Of a DNA stretch of 64,000 nucleotides, positions 22,303 to 33,508 are shown piece by piece. Position 1 is the stretch's first letter. Every line of letters begins with the position of its first letter. Origin of the DNA: Gammaproteobacteria bacterium (GTDB lineage Bacteria > Pseudomonadota > Gammaproteobacteria > SZUA-152); the NCBI GenBank assembly GCA_021647705.1, contig JAKIUF010000019.1, forward strand, positions 1 through 64,000, in the 5' to 3' direction. The notes under the pieces were generated by a model. The model searched no databases. It was not told the DNA's origin and saw only the letters and a list, made by a program, of their open reading frames with translations. Made by a program: the position numbers and the translations under genes.

Positions 22303-24966
22303 ATGCAAAATATATCCGCATTACGAAAGCTGGGCCTGATCCTTGTTTGTTTATACTTAATTTCCGGTGCCGCCAGCCTTGCCTATGAAATTCTTTGGAC
22401 GCGTATGTTGTCCTTGCAGTTCGGGGTTAGCATATTCGGTGTCGTTGTTACTGTCAGTGCTTATATGGCTGGTTTGGGCATAGGCAGTTTTTTAGGTGTG
22501 CATTGGAGCCGTTCAACGAGCCGTCCTTTGCGTTTGTTTGCCTTTATTGAATTGTTTGTGGCGGTTACAGCATTGGCGCTTCCTACACTATTCCAAATTG
22601 TGGATACGCAATTTGCGATTATTGCAGGTAATACCAGTTACTTTGGCTGGATTGCGTTGCAAATTTCCACTGTCACACTGGTGTTGATGATTCCCGCCAT
22701 GGCTATGGGTGCGGGTTTTCCATTAATTTTATCTGCGGTACAAGGTGCAAAAGTTTCTCTGGGGAGTATTTATGGGATCAATGCGCTTGGCGGTGCCTTT
22801 GGTGCATTGTTGCCGTTATGGCTATTGCCAATGTTGGGCTGGTTATCATCACTGCGCACTGTAGCGTTGGTCAGTTTTGTGGTCGCGGGGATTTTGTTTT
22901 TATTGTCCTGGCGATTTGAATCAGCACAGAAAAAAGAAATGATAAACCCTTTGGTCCGCCCTCCCACAAAATGGTTGTTGGTTTATGCAGGCATTGGGGC
23001 CGGCGCACTTTTGCTGCAAATTGGTTGGGCGCGTTTATTTGGCATGGTGATGTTGCGCACTGAATATGTGTTGGCAATTATTCTGGCTGTGTTTTTATTG
23101 GGCATTGGTTTTGGCAGTTTGTTAGCTCGGTTGCTGACGAAAAAATTCTGGTTTAGTGTATTGCCCGTTGTGGCCTGCGGGTTTTCTTTGCTGAGTTTGT
23201 GGTGGTTGCCCGTGTTTTCGTCCTGGATTGAGCGAGAGCATTTTTCTTCTCTGCTTGCGGCGTTATGGCTGCAAGGTTCGGCAATTGTTATGTTGACCTT
23301 GCCCGTCACATTGGTGCTGGGTGCTTGGTTGCCGTTGCTGGCTGAGCGTGTGGGCAACCGTTATCAAAGCGGAGTGTGGTTGTATGGTGCGAATTCGCTG
23401 GGTGCGGCATTAGGTGCGCTGTTGGCCGGTTTTGTTTTTATTCCGAGCATTGGCAGTAGTAGTACGATTGTTTTGGGGGCAATGCTGTTGTTGGTTTTAG
23501 GGTTGGTGTTGGCGCAGGGATGGGCTTCCCGACCCGCGTGGGTATTGGTTATTGTAATGGGATTACTGAGCATGACAGTAATGGATATGCCGCCGGTATC
23601 CCGTTTATTGCCACAAGCTTACGCACAGACAAAAACACTTTCCCTGCACGAAGATGCCATTTCTATCACCCATGTTGTTGCTAGCCCGGATGGTCAACGA
23701 CAGTTATTGGCTGACATGCGACGTATGGATGCCTCGTCAGAACCTACGGCTGTAGAAGTGCAAAAAAATCAGGTACGTTTACCGTTGTTGTTGCACCCTG
23801 AGCCACGGCAGGTTTTGTTTTTGGGGTTGGGGACGGGAATTTCTGCATCGGCGTCTTTGGCATTTCCTGGGTTACAGCGCACTGCTGTTGAGTTGTCGTT
23901 GGGCGCGATTAACGCTGCGCGAGAGGAGTTTCGGCCGGTTAATGACGATATTACTGACCATCTAAAAATTGTCCGTGATGATGCCCGTCATTTCTTGTTG
24001 AGTGATGCCGGATATTATGACGTGATTGTCGGCGACCTGTTTCATCCTGATCTGGTGGGGCGTAGCGCATTACTGTCCCGTCAGCAATTTATACGCGTAC
24101 AAAAACGTTTATTATCGGGTGGTATCTTTGTGCAGTGGCTGGCACTGAATCAATTTGATATCAATAGCCTGCAAGTGGTTTTGGCGACCTTCAAAGACGT
24201 ATTTCCGGATGCCATTATTTTTGTGGATGCTTTTCGGTTGGCGATGGTCGGCGTACATGATGGCAGTATCAGTAGTGTGAAATTACTCAATAATGTACAG
24301 CGACTGACGGGTGAGCAAGTCGAGGCGGCGACGGGAGGGGAGGGGCCGTGGACATGGTTAGGGCGTTACTGGGGAGAAATTCCTGAATTTGATGTCCCTC
24401 GACAGGATGAGTGGGCACCTGTGATTGAATATCAGCTGCCAGAGGCGCGTTACGATGGCAGCCTGGATATTTCCAAGGTACTGTCGTGGTTATTATCCAT
24501 TCGTTTCCCACTGGATGCGGCGGCCAGTCATCTCAGCATCAGTGAGAGTAATTTCCCATACTTCGAGCGCGCTTATATTGCCACAGAATTGGCGCATCGC
24601 AGTTGGTTGGCTTTGTTGTCTGAGAAAATTGTAGAAAGCCAGCGGTTGTTGCCGCTGGCCTATCAAGCTAATCCAAAGGATCGCTGGGTGGGTTTTGCAT
24701 TGGCAGATGCCGTTTTGCAGGATCGTGCGGCAGCAGAGGCGCGTGGGTTGAATGAGCAACAGTTGCTGGAATCGGTGTTGCGTATACGGCCGGACCATGT
24801 CGAGGTATTGCGCCGTTTGTGGGAATTGGCGGAACTGGTGGGAGACGTCGAGCAGGCCACAGTTTATCGGCAACGCTTTGCGGCGTTGAGCCCGCTGGAT
24901 TCCTCAGTGCAAAATCCTAGTGATTTAGTCAGCAATATTGTCGATTTTGAGCAACATGCTCAATGA
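22303..24966 (+). CDS. Polytopic membrane protein fused to spermidine synthase-like domain
   Basis: The 887-residue product opens with the signature of fused transporter/spermidine synthase proteins (LYLISGAASLAYEILWTRML) and about 12-14 helices up to about residue 440. A soluble Rossmann-type methyltransferase-like domain (about 470-690) has the nucleotide loop VLFLGLGTGISASASLAF and VGDLFHPDL. A helical, TPR-like end follows (about 740-880). Polyamine synthesis is not assured: many fused homologues lack the catalytic residues. Its place between the oxidase genes and ccoG is unexplained. The start at 22303 (MQNISALRK) is chosen because the upstream frame overlaps the preceding gene. Confidence 0.7.
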   Translation: MQNISALRKLGLILVCLYLISGAASLAYEILWTRMLSLQFGVSIFGVVVTVSAYMAGLGIGSFLGVHWSRSTSRPLRLFAFIELFVAVTALALPTLFQIVDTQFAIIAGNTSYFGWIALQISTVTLVLMIPAMAMGAGFPLILSAVQGAKVSLGSIYGINALGGAFGALLPLWLLPMLGWLSSLRTVALVSFVVAGILFLLSWRFESAQKKEMINPLVRPPTKWLLVYAGIGAGALLLQIGWARLFGMVMLRTEYVLAIILAVFLLGIGFGSLLARLLTKKFWFSVLPVVACGFSLLSLWWLPVFSSWIEREHFSSLLAALWLQGSAIVMLTLPVTLVLGAWLPLLAERVGNRYQSGVWLYGANSLGAALGALLAGFVFIPSIGSSSTIVLGAMLLLVLGLVLAQGWASRPAWVLVIVMGLLSMTVMDMPPVSRLLPQAYAQTKTLSLHEDAISITHVVASPDGQRQLLADMRRMDASSEPTAVEVQKNQVRLPLLLHPEPRQVLFLGLGTGISASASLAFPGLQRTAVELSLGAINAAREEFRPVNDDITDHLKIVRDDARHFLLSDAGYYDVIVGDLFHPDLVGRSALLSRQQFIRVQKRLLSGGIFVQWLALNQFDINSLQVVLATFKDVFPDAIIFVDAFRLAMVGVHDGSISSVKLLNNVQRLTGEQVEAATGGEGPWTWLGRYWGEIPEFDVPRQDEWAPVIEYQLPEARYDGSLDISKVLSWLLSIRFPLDAAASHLSISESNFPYFERAYIATELAHRSWLALLSEKIVESQRLLPLAYQANPKDRWVGFALADAVLQDRAAAEARGLNEQQLLESVLRIRPDHVEVLRRLWELAELVGDVEQATVYRQRFAALSPLDSSVQNPSDLVSNIVDFEQHAQ

Positions 24967-24991
24967 ATAAACAGTTCCACAATGGTAGTAT

Positions 24992-26320
24992 ATGGCTATG
25001 AGTAGTAACGACGATGCCCTAAGTAAAATTCCGATCAAAGTAGAAGCCGCCAGTGCTAGTAATTTTCATGGGCGGCGTCGGTTGACACAGTTTCTGTTCA
25101 TTATTATTGCCATTATTATTCCAGTGAGCGGATTACTGCGTATTGATTTGGTGGCGGGTGCCTTTGTGGTACTGGGTTATCAAGTCTGGTGGGCCGATTT
25201 TTTCCTGGTTTTTGGTTTGTGGATGCTGCTTGCGAGCGGCATGGTGATGCTGTATTCCACCATGGGTACCGCGTTTTGTGGTTGGGTTTGCCCGCAAAAT
25301 ACCCTATCAGAAATAGCCAACGAATGGACCTATCGGTTGCTTGGCAAGCGTGCCGATATGAGTGTTTCAGGCGAAAAAATGAAGGTGGCAGACAGTAAAA
25401 ATCGTTTACTGAACTGGATTGTTCTGGGGTTGATTCTGCTGGCGATGTCCATGTTGCTGGCTCTGATTCCATTGCTTTATTTTTATCCGCCAGAGGTCAT
25501 CTGGTCTTTTATGACTTTCCGGGACGATGAGCGTCTGGCGAGTTCATTACATTATATTTACGCCATTTTTGTGATACTTATCCTGGTCGATGTGAGTGTC
25601 ATTCGTCATTTCTGGTGTCGTTTTATGTGTGTTTACCGTGTGTGGCAACATGGTTTTAAAACCAAGCAGACACTAAAGATTGCTTATGATGATACACGCT
25701 CATCCCAGTGTGAAAAATGTAACTATTGTAGTACTGCTTGTTTTATCGGGCTTGATCCGCGTAATACAGATATGTATGACAGCTGTATTAATTGTGGCGA
25801 ATGTATTGACGCTTGCGATCAGTTGCAAGGTAAAAAAGGCGAAGCAGGTTTGTTATCTTTCGAGAGAGGCGTATCGGGAAAGTCTTCGGCTTTAAGGAAT
25901 CTAGCTTCGATCTCTTTGCGTATGCGGTGGACTTTGCCATTTTCCGCGTTGGGTCTGGGCATGTTTGTTTGGGGGTTGTTGACGTATAACGAGTATCATT
26001 TGGCAGTGTATCGTGCTGATCAACAATTTGGCTCAGCGATTCGCGACTACCGTATTGCGGTTTCTAATAAGTTGTATCGTGCTACTGAGGCAACGTTACG
26101 CATTGAAGGCTTGTCAGAAAACAACTATTCGATACCGGAAAAAGTGCTGCGTTTTGACACTGCCGGGCGAATTGATGTGAATCTGCATATCAAGCCTAAT
26201 GTGCTGCCTGGGTTACACACGTTTTTAGTGCATGTGAATACAGTGGATGGCTGGCATACCGCTTTTCGCGTACAACACTTTGTTGCAAAAAATGTTGTGC
26301 CAGATACAGTGCTCAAGTAG
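24992..26320 (+). CDS. ccoG: CcoG-type cbb3 oxidase assembly protein
   Basis: The 442-residue polytopic protein has the CcoG motif FCGWVCPQNT (Cys96, Cys100) and two 4Fe-4S cluster motifs: C240-x2-C243-x2-C246-x3-C250 and C265-x2-C268-x2-C271-x3-C275. It ends in a periplasmic Ig-like domain (about 350-440). CcoG (FixG/RdxA) reduces Cu(II) to Cu(I) for CuB insertion in cbb3 oxidases. Its presence supports the view that the neighbouring CcoN binds CuB. The usual partner CcoI (Cu-ATPase) is not in this window. Confidence 0.9.
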   Translation: MAMSSNDDALSKIPIKVEAASASNFHGRRRLTQFLFIIIAIIIPVSGLLRIDLVAGAFVVLGYQVWWADFFLVFGLWMLLASGMVMLYSTMGTAFCGWVCPQNTLSEIANEWTYRLLGKRADMSVSGEKMKVADSKNRLLNWIVLGLILLAMSMLLALIPLLYFYPPEVIWSFMTFRDDERLASSLHYIYAIFVILILVDVSVIRHFWCRFMCVYRVWQHGFKTKQTLKIAYDDTRSSQCEKCNYCSTACFIGLDPRNTDMYDSCINCGECIDACDQLQGKKGEAGLLSFERGVSGKSSALRNLASISLRMRWTLPFSALGLGMFVWGLLTYNEYHLAVYRADQQFGSAIRDYRIAVSNKLYRATEATLRIEGLSENNYSIPEKVLRFDTAGRIDVNLHIKPNVLPGLHTFLVHVNTVDGWHTAFRVQHFVAKNVVPDTVLK

Positions 26321-26384
26321 AAAAATGCTTTTTGAAACGACTGGAAACGCTATATTTATGTGAGCGTCAGATGTGGGGCTACCA

Positions 26385-26888
26385 ATGAACAAGACTGAAA
26401 GTATACCTAAAGTTGAAGATGTGGAAAAAGAGCCTCCCCCGGGTGATTTGAAGGACATCCAGTGGGGTGAATTGCCTGAAGATAATTTTGGTTATGCTTC
26501 TGATGAAGAGCGCCTAGCCAAGCGTGGCCTGGAAGATTGGGAGTTAGTGGAAAAAATCCCTGAGTCACAGCAACCGGTGCCACGTTGGTTTATCGGTATC
26601 ATCGTTGCCGTGATGTTAGTGGCGGTGGGGCTGAGCTTTCCTTTTTGGGGAGATCGTCCGGGCTATGAGCGTGAATGGATAAATTGGGGGTTTGGTGCAG
26701 CACTGTTGTACACTGCGGTGTTTGGTACTTTCGTTTATTTTATGGTGAATTTTTATGGCTCCAAAGTGGCGGGGCGTTTGGATACGGACAAAGAAAAAAA
26801 CAAAAATGCAGAGTCACCCACAGACAGTCACCAGACCCGCAGTGAAAAAGATGCAGCACGCTCGCCCCCCAAGCCTGCCGACAAATAG
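26385..26888 (+). CDS. CcoP-like membrane anchor without heme
   Basis: The 167-residue product has an acidic N-terminal region with PVPRWFIG just before the first helix. The same arrangement (PLPRWW before the helix) opens canonical CcoP. It then has FPFWGDRPG, a second helix (about 100-125) and a charged tail. No CxxCH is present. It resembles the product at 17936. The ATG at 26385 is preferred to a GTG at 26373. Confidence 0.6.
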   Translation: MNKTESIPKVEDVEKEPPPGDLKDIQWGELPEDNFGYASDEERLAKRGLEDWELVEKIPESQQPVPRWFIGIIVAVMLVAVGLSFPFWGDRPGYEREWINWGFGAALLYTAVFGTFVYFMVNFYGSKVAGRLDTDKEKNKNAESPTDSHQTRSEKDAARSPPKPADK

Positions 26889-27174
26889 TTGCTTTGGTTT
26901 AGTGGCTCTGTTGCTGTCGGCCTGCGAGCTTCCTAACGAGCCTCTGGTGTATCCTGAAGCCGATTCGGCATCAGCGAAACTTTATCAGGCAAAATGTGCC
27001 AGATGCCATAATGCACCGCAGCCTCATGCACACACTGTACAGGCGTGGCCTGCCATTTTGCAGCGTATGCAAATGCGTATGGTAACCAAAGGGGCGACAC
27101 CATTGAATAAAGATGAATTGAGCGAGGTGCTGGACTATCTTCAGCGCCATGCCACGCTGGCGGATTCAAAATGA
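26851..27174 (+). CDS. Monoheme cytochrome c lipoprotein
   Basis: The 107-residue product has a signal segment with lipobox LLSAC and a small cytochrome domain with CARCH (residues about 50-54), followed by a long helix and a candidate Met ligand. It overlaps the preceding gene by 38 bp. A start at 26806 is also possible. With the preceding heme-less CcoP-like anchor it may form a split equivalent of CcoP. Confidence 0.7.
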   Translation: MQHARPPSLPTNSCFGLVALLLSACELPNEPLVYPEADSASAKLYQAKCARCHNAPQPHAHTVQAWPAILQRMQMRMVTKGATPLNKDELSEVLDYLQRHATLADSK

Positions 27175-27608
27175 AACGAAGTCCATCTGTTTTTTTTATT
27201 TCCTGTTTTAAGAAGCTGTTTTTTATTGCCATGTTTGTGGGGTTGTTGTCTGCTTGTTCCAATGAGCAATCAGTCATTTTAGGTCCACAACAATGGCAGG
27301 ATCTGAGCTTTCGGGTGGAGGCGCGCCCCAGTCCTCTGCGGGTGGGCATGAATGAGTTTATTGTTATTGCCAGCCGTGAGAAACACAAGCCTGGCGTAGG
27401 ATTGATGGTGATGTTGCGGGCAGGTGAAAGTGGTGAATGGCGACAGGCAATCCAGGATGGTTATACTGGCGTGTATCGCCGAGCGGTGAAAGTGGATGAC
27501 CCTGAAACACAATCTCTGTCGGTCCATGTGCGGCGGGTGAAAGGTGATAATAAAGGTGAGGAAACGGTACTGCTTTTTCCGTTGAATCAAAAGCGGGTGG
27601 TGCAATAG
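27171..27608 (+). CDS. FixH-like lipoprotein
   Basis: The 145-residue product overlaps the previous stop (ATGA). It has a lipobox LLSAC and a beta-sandwich-like domain containing RPSPLRVGMNEFIVIASR and a VVL-type C-terminal strand pair, as in the FixH/YtkA family. FixH accompanies FixG (CcoG) in cbb3 assembly, which fits the position. Sequence similarity is modest. The gene is convergent with 27629. Confidence 0.55.
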   Translation: MKRSPSVFFISCFKKLFFIAMFVGLLSACSNEQSVILGPQQWQDLSFRVEARPSPLRVGMNEFIVIASREKHKPGVGLMVMLRAGESGEWRQAIQDGYTGVYRRAVKVDDPETQSLSVHVRRVKGDNKGEETVLLFPLNQKRVVQ

Positions 27609-27628
27609 CGCTGGTGACCTTTAAAAAA

Positions 27629-28138
27629 TTATTGGCGGGTCTTTTCTGCTAAGCGACGGCTGTTGCGCCAGCGTCGCAATAATAAAATACGTTCTCCGCC
27701 ACGGCTATCACAGCAGGTTGGACAGGTGAGATACGCCAAATACATTTCTTTGGGCATGCGGCCACTGTCCAATAACCACATTTGTTGTTCACGTACGCTT
27801 GTGCGCAGAGTGCCAATGCTGCCCTCGTGTAAAAAGCCCTGCAATTGAAAATCAGCAGGCAGGCGTAAAAAATGGCGTGAAGGCGACTCGCCCTTCTCTA
27901 ACAATCGAATCATCTTTCCGCGCAGCCAGCCAGTGCGTGTTAATGCAAAGCCCGGCCAGCGTTCGTGTAATTCCAGTTGCTCAATTTCGTTTTGCTGGCG
28001 TTGTTTGTATGTTTCATACGACAACGGCATGTGCAGGAAACTGGCGATGGGTAAAGCGTGTGCGGCATGATGAGCTAAGTCAATGTCCTGTTTGTGCCAA
28101 TCGGGATATTCGCCAGGGCAGCCGCATTCTAAGATCAT
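27629..28138 (-). CDS. Conserved-looking soluble protein, unknown
   Basis: The 169-residue product opens with a Cys/His-rich segment (MILECGCPGEYPDWHKQDID, then HHAAHALP) and has a later CPTCC motif, a possible metal or thiol site. The middle is helical and basic. It is translationally coupled (ATGA) to the CcoN-like mini-protein upstream, which suggests a shared role. No family is recognised. Confidence 0.55.
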   Translation of the reverse strand: MILECGCPGEYPDWHKQDIDLAHHAAHALPIASFLHMPLSYETYKQRQQNEIEQLELHERWPGFALTRTGWLRGKMIRLLEKGESPSRHFLRLPADFQLQGFLHEGSIGTLRTSVREQQMWLLDSGRMPKEMYLAYLTCPTCCDSRGGERILLLRRWRNSRRLAEKTRQ

Positions 28139-28692
28139 GATGGTTTCACGGAACTCAACTTGCGGATTTTGCGGAAAGTCAAAAAGACATTGGCAAAGTA
28201 GAGCCAGAAACCAATGCCCATAATGGTGGAGACGGTGGCGATAGTGGGGCCGTAAAAGCGGTGGATGTCATCGACTGAATCAGGGTCTTCCAGCAGGGCG
28301 ATGCCCTCAAGAATGCCAAAGGTCATCAAGGTGCTGTAAAAGCCGGCGATGCCAAGACCAGTCCACCAGAGGGTATGTTTCACCAGTCGCTGTGAGTATA
28401 GGCGAACCCCTCCCATTCTGGGTAACAGATAATACGAGGCACCCATGAGGAAAATGACGACACCACCGATGACGTTGATGTGAGCATGAGCTAGAGGGTC
28501 GATGAGGTGGCCGGGGCCGCCGTAAGGGCTGCCGATGCTGTCCAGCCATGCACGTATCGGGCGGATGACTTGTAGCACGCCGTGTACCGTACCAATAAAC
28601 AGGCAGAATGCGGATACCATCAGGTATTTAACAAGATAGGTGTCATCCTCTGTAGGGATAGACAGTTTTTCGGGTTGATGTGACGTTTGCAT
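28135..28692 (-). CDS. Stand-alone 4-helix protein matching the CcoN C-terminal third
   Basis: The 185-residue product has four helices and the motif PLAHAHINVIGG, with His69 and His71 aligned to the heme-ligand H-x-H of CcoN helix X. MGASYYLLPRMGGVRLYSQRLVKHTLWWTG follows, as in CcoN helix X-XI. It is homologous to the product at 12991 but has a longer helix I-II loop (RPIRAWLDSIGSPYGGPGHL). It may be a heme-binding accessory subunit. The start is the ATG at 28692; a TTG 9 bp upstream is less likely. Confidence 0.7.
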   Translation of the reverse strand: MQTSHQPEKLSIPTEDDTYLVKYLMVSAFCLFIGTVHGVLQVIRPIRAWLDSIGSPYGGPGHLIDPLAHAHINVIGGVVIFLMGASYYLLPRMGGVRLYSQRLVKHTLWWTGLGIAGFYSTLMTFGILEGIALLEDPDSVDDIHRFYGPTIATVSTIMGIGFWLYFANVFLTFRKIRKLSSVKPS

Positions 28693-28809
28693 AGAATACA
28701 ACTGTGTTATGTAGAAGAGCAGGATACACGTAGCGTGCTTAAGTAAGGCAGTGACTTTTTGTTAATGCTGAGGCCGGTATTTTTTATGAGCACACAGCAG
28801 AAACCACAC

Positions 28810-28862
28810 AAAAAAGCCCGGGGAATCCGGGCTTTTTTGCATTCGGGGCCAAGAGCCCCGTA
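28810..28862. terminator. Bidirectional terminator, two hairpins
   Basis: AAAAAAGCCCGG and CCGGGCTTTTTT form a stem around GGAAT (28810-28838). A second CGGGGC/GCCCCG hairpin follows to 28862. It would terminate transcription from the minus-strand micro-gene at 28869. Confidence 0.8.
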
Positions 28863-28868
28863 TTTATT

Positions 28869-28973
28869 TTATTGCTTGCGGGCTTTAGCTGCCGCATCAC
28901 ACCCCATACCACCCAGCATGGTGGTGGAGACGAGAATGAGCAAAAACACAGCAATCGGTACGATGATATCCAT
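28869..28973 (-). CDS. 34-residue membrane micro-protein
   Basis: The ATG at 28973 follows TGAGGAGAA by 6 nt and opens a 34-codon frame: one helix (IIVPIAVFLLILVSTTMLGG), one cysteine, and a basic tail ending AKARKQ. The strong ribosome binding site and terminator make it a real transcription unit. No family is recognised. It may be another small respiratory subunit, as it flanks the oxidase cluster. Confidence 0.6.
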   Translation of the reverse strand: MDIIVPIAVFLLILVSTTMLGGMGCDAAAKARKQ

Positions 28974-29149
28974 CAAAAATTCTCCTCAGAATCCCTCCCC
29001 CCACAGGAGGTTTAGTGTAAAAATCAGCCCCGAGTCTACCCAATTGGCTGGGGCTGCGCAAGTTTCGATGACTGTGGGAAAATCGGGTATTCGTGCTGAG
29101 TCTATTGTCTGGAACAAAAAGTGCGGCATGTAGTAAAAGAATGCTTGTA

Positions 29150-29443
<294 letters not shown>

Positions 29444-29458
29444 TTAGCTTAAGCAATT

Positions 29459-29950
29459 TTACCGCAATTTACGCGTGAGTTCATCCCTGATTTTTTCATG
29501 GACGAAGGGGGTGACATCACCACCTAAAGCCGCAATTTCCCGCACCAAGCTTGAAGAAATATGGGAGTATTGCTCGACAGGTGTTAGAAACAGAGTCTCT
29601 ATATCGGGTGCCAGTTTACGATTCATGCCCGCCAGTTGAAATTCATGATCAAAATCAGACACCGCGCGTAGACCGCGCAGAATGATTCGCGCCTGTTTTG
29701 TTTGGGCGAATTCCACTAACAGGCCATCGAAAGAACAAATTTCCACATTATCATATTCCGCTAATGCGGTGTGCGCCAGCTCCAGGCGCTCTTCCAGAGT
29801 GAATACCGGCTGTTTACCAGGATTGGCGGCCAAAGCAACAATGACTTGGTCAAACAAGTGGGTAGCGCGTTCTACCAGGTTGGAATGGCCATGGGTGATG
29901 GGGTCGAAAGTGCCGGGGTAGATGGCCTTATTGCTTATAGAGGTTGGCAT
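29459..29950 (-). CDS. coaD: Phosphopantetheine adenylyltransferase
   Basis: The 163-residue product matches CoaD in length and motifs: [19 protein letters not shown] with the T/HxGH nucleotidyltransferase signature, [21 protein letters not shown], and the [10 protein letters not shown] motif. It joins ATP and 4'-phosphopantetheine to form dephospho-CoA, the fourth step of CoA synthesis. It lies 44 bp after rsmD; the rsmD-coaD pairing is common. Confidence 0.97.
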   Translation of the reverse strand: MPTSISNKAIYPGTFDPITHGHSNLVERATHLFDQVIVALAANPGKQPVFTLEERLELAHTALAEYDNVEICSFDGLLVEFAQTKQARIILRGLRAVSDFDHEFQLAGMNRKLAPDIETLFLTPVEQYSHISSSLVREIAALGGDVTPFVHEKIRDELTRKLR

Positions 29951-29994
29951 AGTCGTTGGTGTCGGGACGGGTATATGGCGATTGTCGCACGAAT

Positions 29995-31987
<1,993 letters not shown>

Positions 31988-32185
31988 ATGAATGAAGACT
32001 ATTATGCCGCCATTGAAAAAATGGAAAAAGCCAACGTTTCCCGTGAATATATTGTCGGTTGGGCCAGTGGTTTTTTGCAAAACCCCAAAGTGGAAGAGCA
32101 GCGCGTGAACGATGCCTACGAAGCGGGCTACGCTGATGGTGAGGCCAAGAACGATAGTAATTTTTCTGCGTGGAAAAGTAAGTAG
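31988..32185 (+). CDS. Small acidic conserved-looking protein
   Basis: The 65-residue product (MNEDYYAAIEKMEKANVS...) is soluble and helical, with a repeated Ala/Gly-Asp motif (AYEAGYADGEAKND). A GGGGGGAGAGAAG motif precedes the ATG at 31988. No function is known to me. It is convergent with the Sel1 gene at 32199. Confidence 0.6.
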   Translation: MNEDYYAAIEKMEKANVSREYIVGWASGFLQNPKVEEQRVNDAYEAGYADGEAKNDSNFSAWKSK

Positions 32186-32198
32186 TGTAATCTGTCGG

Positions 32199-32627
32199 TT
32201 AACTGTTCTCATCGGCTAGGTTATACCAGCGGCGCGCCTCGACCTCATTTTTTTCCACGCCTTGGCCGTTTTCATACATCATGCCAAGAGTCATCTGTGC
32301 GCCGGGCAGTCCTTGCTCGGCAGCACGGCGAAACCATTCCAGCGCGGAGGTTTCGTTTTTTTCCACTCCTTCGCCGTAGAGGTACATTACTCCCAACCCG
32401 TGCTGTGCGTAGGCATGCCCCTGATTTGCGGCAGAGCGCATCCATTGAGCGCCCAGTTCAGCATTTTTTACACGCCCCAGGCCGTTTTGAAACATCATGC
32501 CCATGCGGTATTGCGCCTCGGCGATGCCGGCATCGGCCAGCGGTGAAAGCAGGCGGAGGGCGCTGGTAAAATCTTTGGCTTCGAATGCCGCTATGCCGCT
32601 TTGCAAATCAAAATCTGTGTCTGTCAT
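32199..32627 (-). CDS. Sel1-like repeat protein
   Basis: From the ATG at 32627 (MTDTDFDLQSG) the product has 142 residues with three to four Sel1 repeats: AEAQYRMGMMFQNGLGRVKN, AYAQHGLGVMYLYGEGVEKN and AQMTLGMMYENGQGVEKN. No signal peptide, so probably cytoplasmic. Sel1 repeats are TPR-like adaptors for protein-protein contacts. An upstream extension to 32714 is less likely. Confidence 0.8.
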   Translation of the reverse strand: MTDTDFDLQSGIAAFEAKDFTSALRLLSPLADAGIAEAQYRMGMMFQNGLGRVKNAELGAQWMRSAANQGHAYAQHGLGVMYLYGEGVEKNETSALEWFRRAAEQGLPGAQMTLGMMYENGQGVEKNEVEARRWYNLADENS

Positions 32628-32899
32628 GAGTGTGCTCGAAGATGTCCGGCATGGTTGAGATTTCAGAAATGTGGCAGTTTTTCGTACAGATCCAGCGAAT
32701 GATTTCCAAATCAAACATGGGCCACCTCAAGAGCAGTTTAACGAGTCTGTGGAATGCTGAAAACCATTAAACAGTAGGGTATTTTACGACAACAAAGACA
32801 TTGTATAGACGGATTAAATGTGTTGCTACGCTCATAATGGGGTATACCTAAAACGCTGGTCTGGAATTACACTGTGTGTACGTTTGAGGGGAGAAAAAT

Positions 32900-33493
32900 A
32901 TGGCTGTTCGTCTTAAAACCCGCTGGCATCGTTCGACACGCTCAGAGCGAAACCGTGAAGGTTCGCAGCGTACCAAAACACTGGAGAGCCTATGCAGCGT
33001 AGCAGCCATAAATATCTGGAAGTTGGCAAAGGAAGCTTTCACGCGCATGGAAAAGGAAAATTTTCGTTTTCGTGAAGATATCCAGGCCATTGATGTGATC
33101 GCCGAATTTTGTATTTTTATGCTGCATATCACCGATAGAATGATTTATGGCACATTCAGCGACGAAGAGCGTGGGCGTCTGATCAATGGTATCGCAAAAG
33201 AAATTACGACAACAATCGAAAGCAATCAAATTGATCTGTTGGGGGCTGGTGATTACAGAGCGGAGTTTGTCGATAAACTCAACGAGCGGTTAGCCAATTA
33301 TGCCGAATGCGGTTTTGATGAAGATGGCCCAGCCTATGATTTTTTACGTTATCTGGCAAAAAATGTTGCGGACATTATGTCGCTCAGTGATGACAAATGG
33401 GTGCTGGAGCAGGTGATGGATATTGAAGCCCCGGAATTAGTGCAGCGTATTCAGCCGGTGGTGTGTGATGTATTTAGCCTTAAAAATAGCTGA
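32900..33493 (+). CDS. Conserved hypothetical soluble protein
   Basis: The 197-residue product has a basic N-terminus (VRLKTRWHRSTRSERNREGSQRTK) and is otherwise predicted all-helical with an acidic C-terminal half. No membrane segments, cofactor motifs or recognised domain. The ribosome binding site GAGGGGAGA is good. Confidence 0.65.
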   Translation: MAVRLKTRWHRSTRSERNREGSQRTKTLESLCSVAAINIWKLAKEAFTRMEKENFRFREDIQAIDVIAEFCIFMLHITDRMIYGTFSDEERGRLINGIAKEITTTIESNQIDLLGAGDYRAEFVDKLNERLANYAECGFDEDGPAYDFLRYLAKNVADIMSLSDDKWVLEQVMDIEAPELVQRIQPVVCDVFSLKNS

Positions 33494-33508
33494 TTCATCA
33501 TCGCCGCA

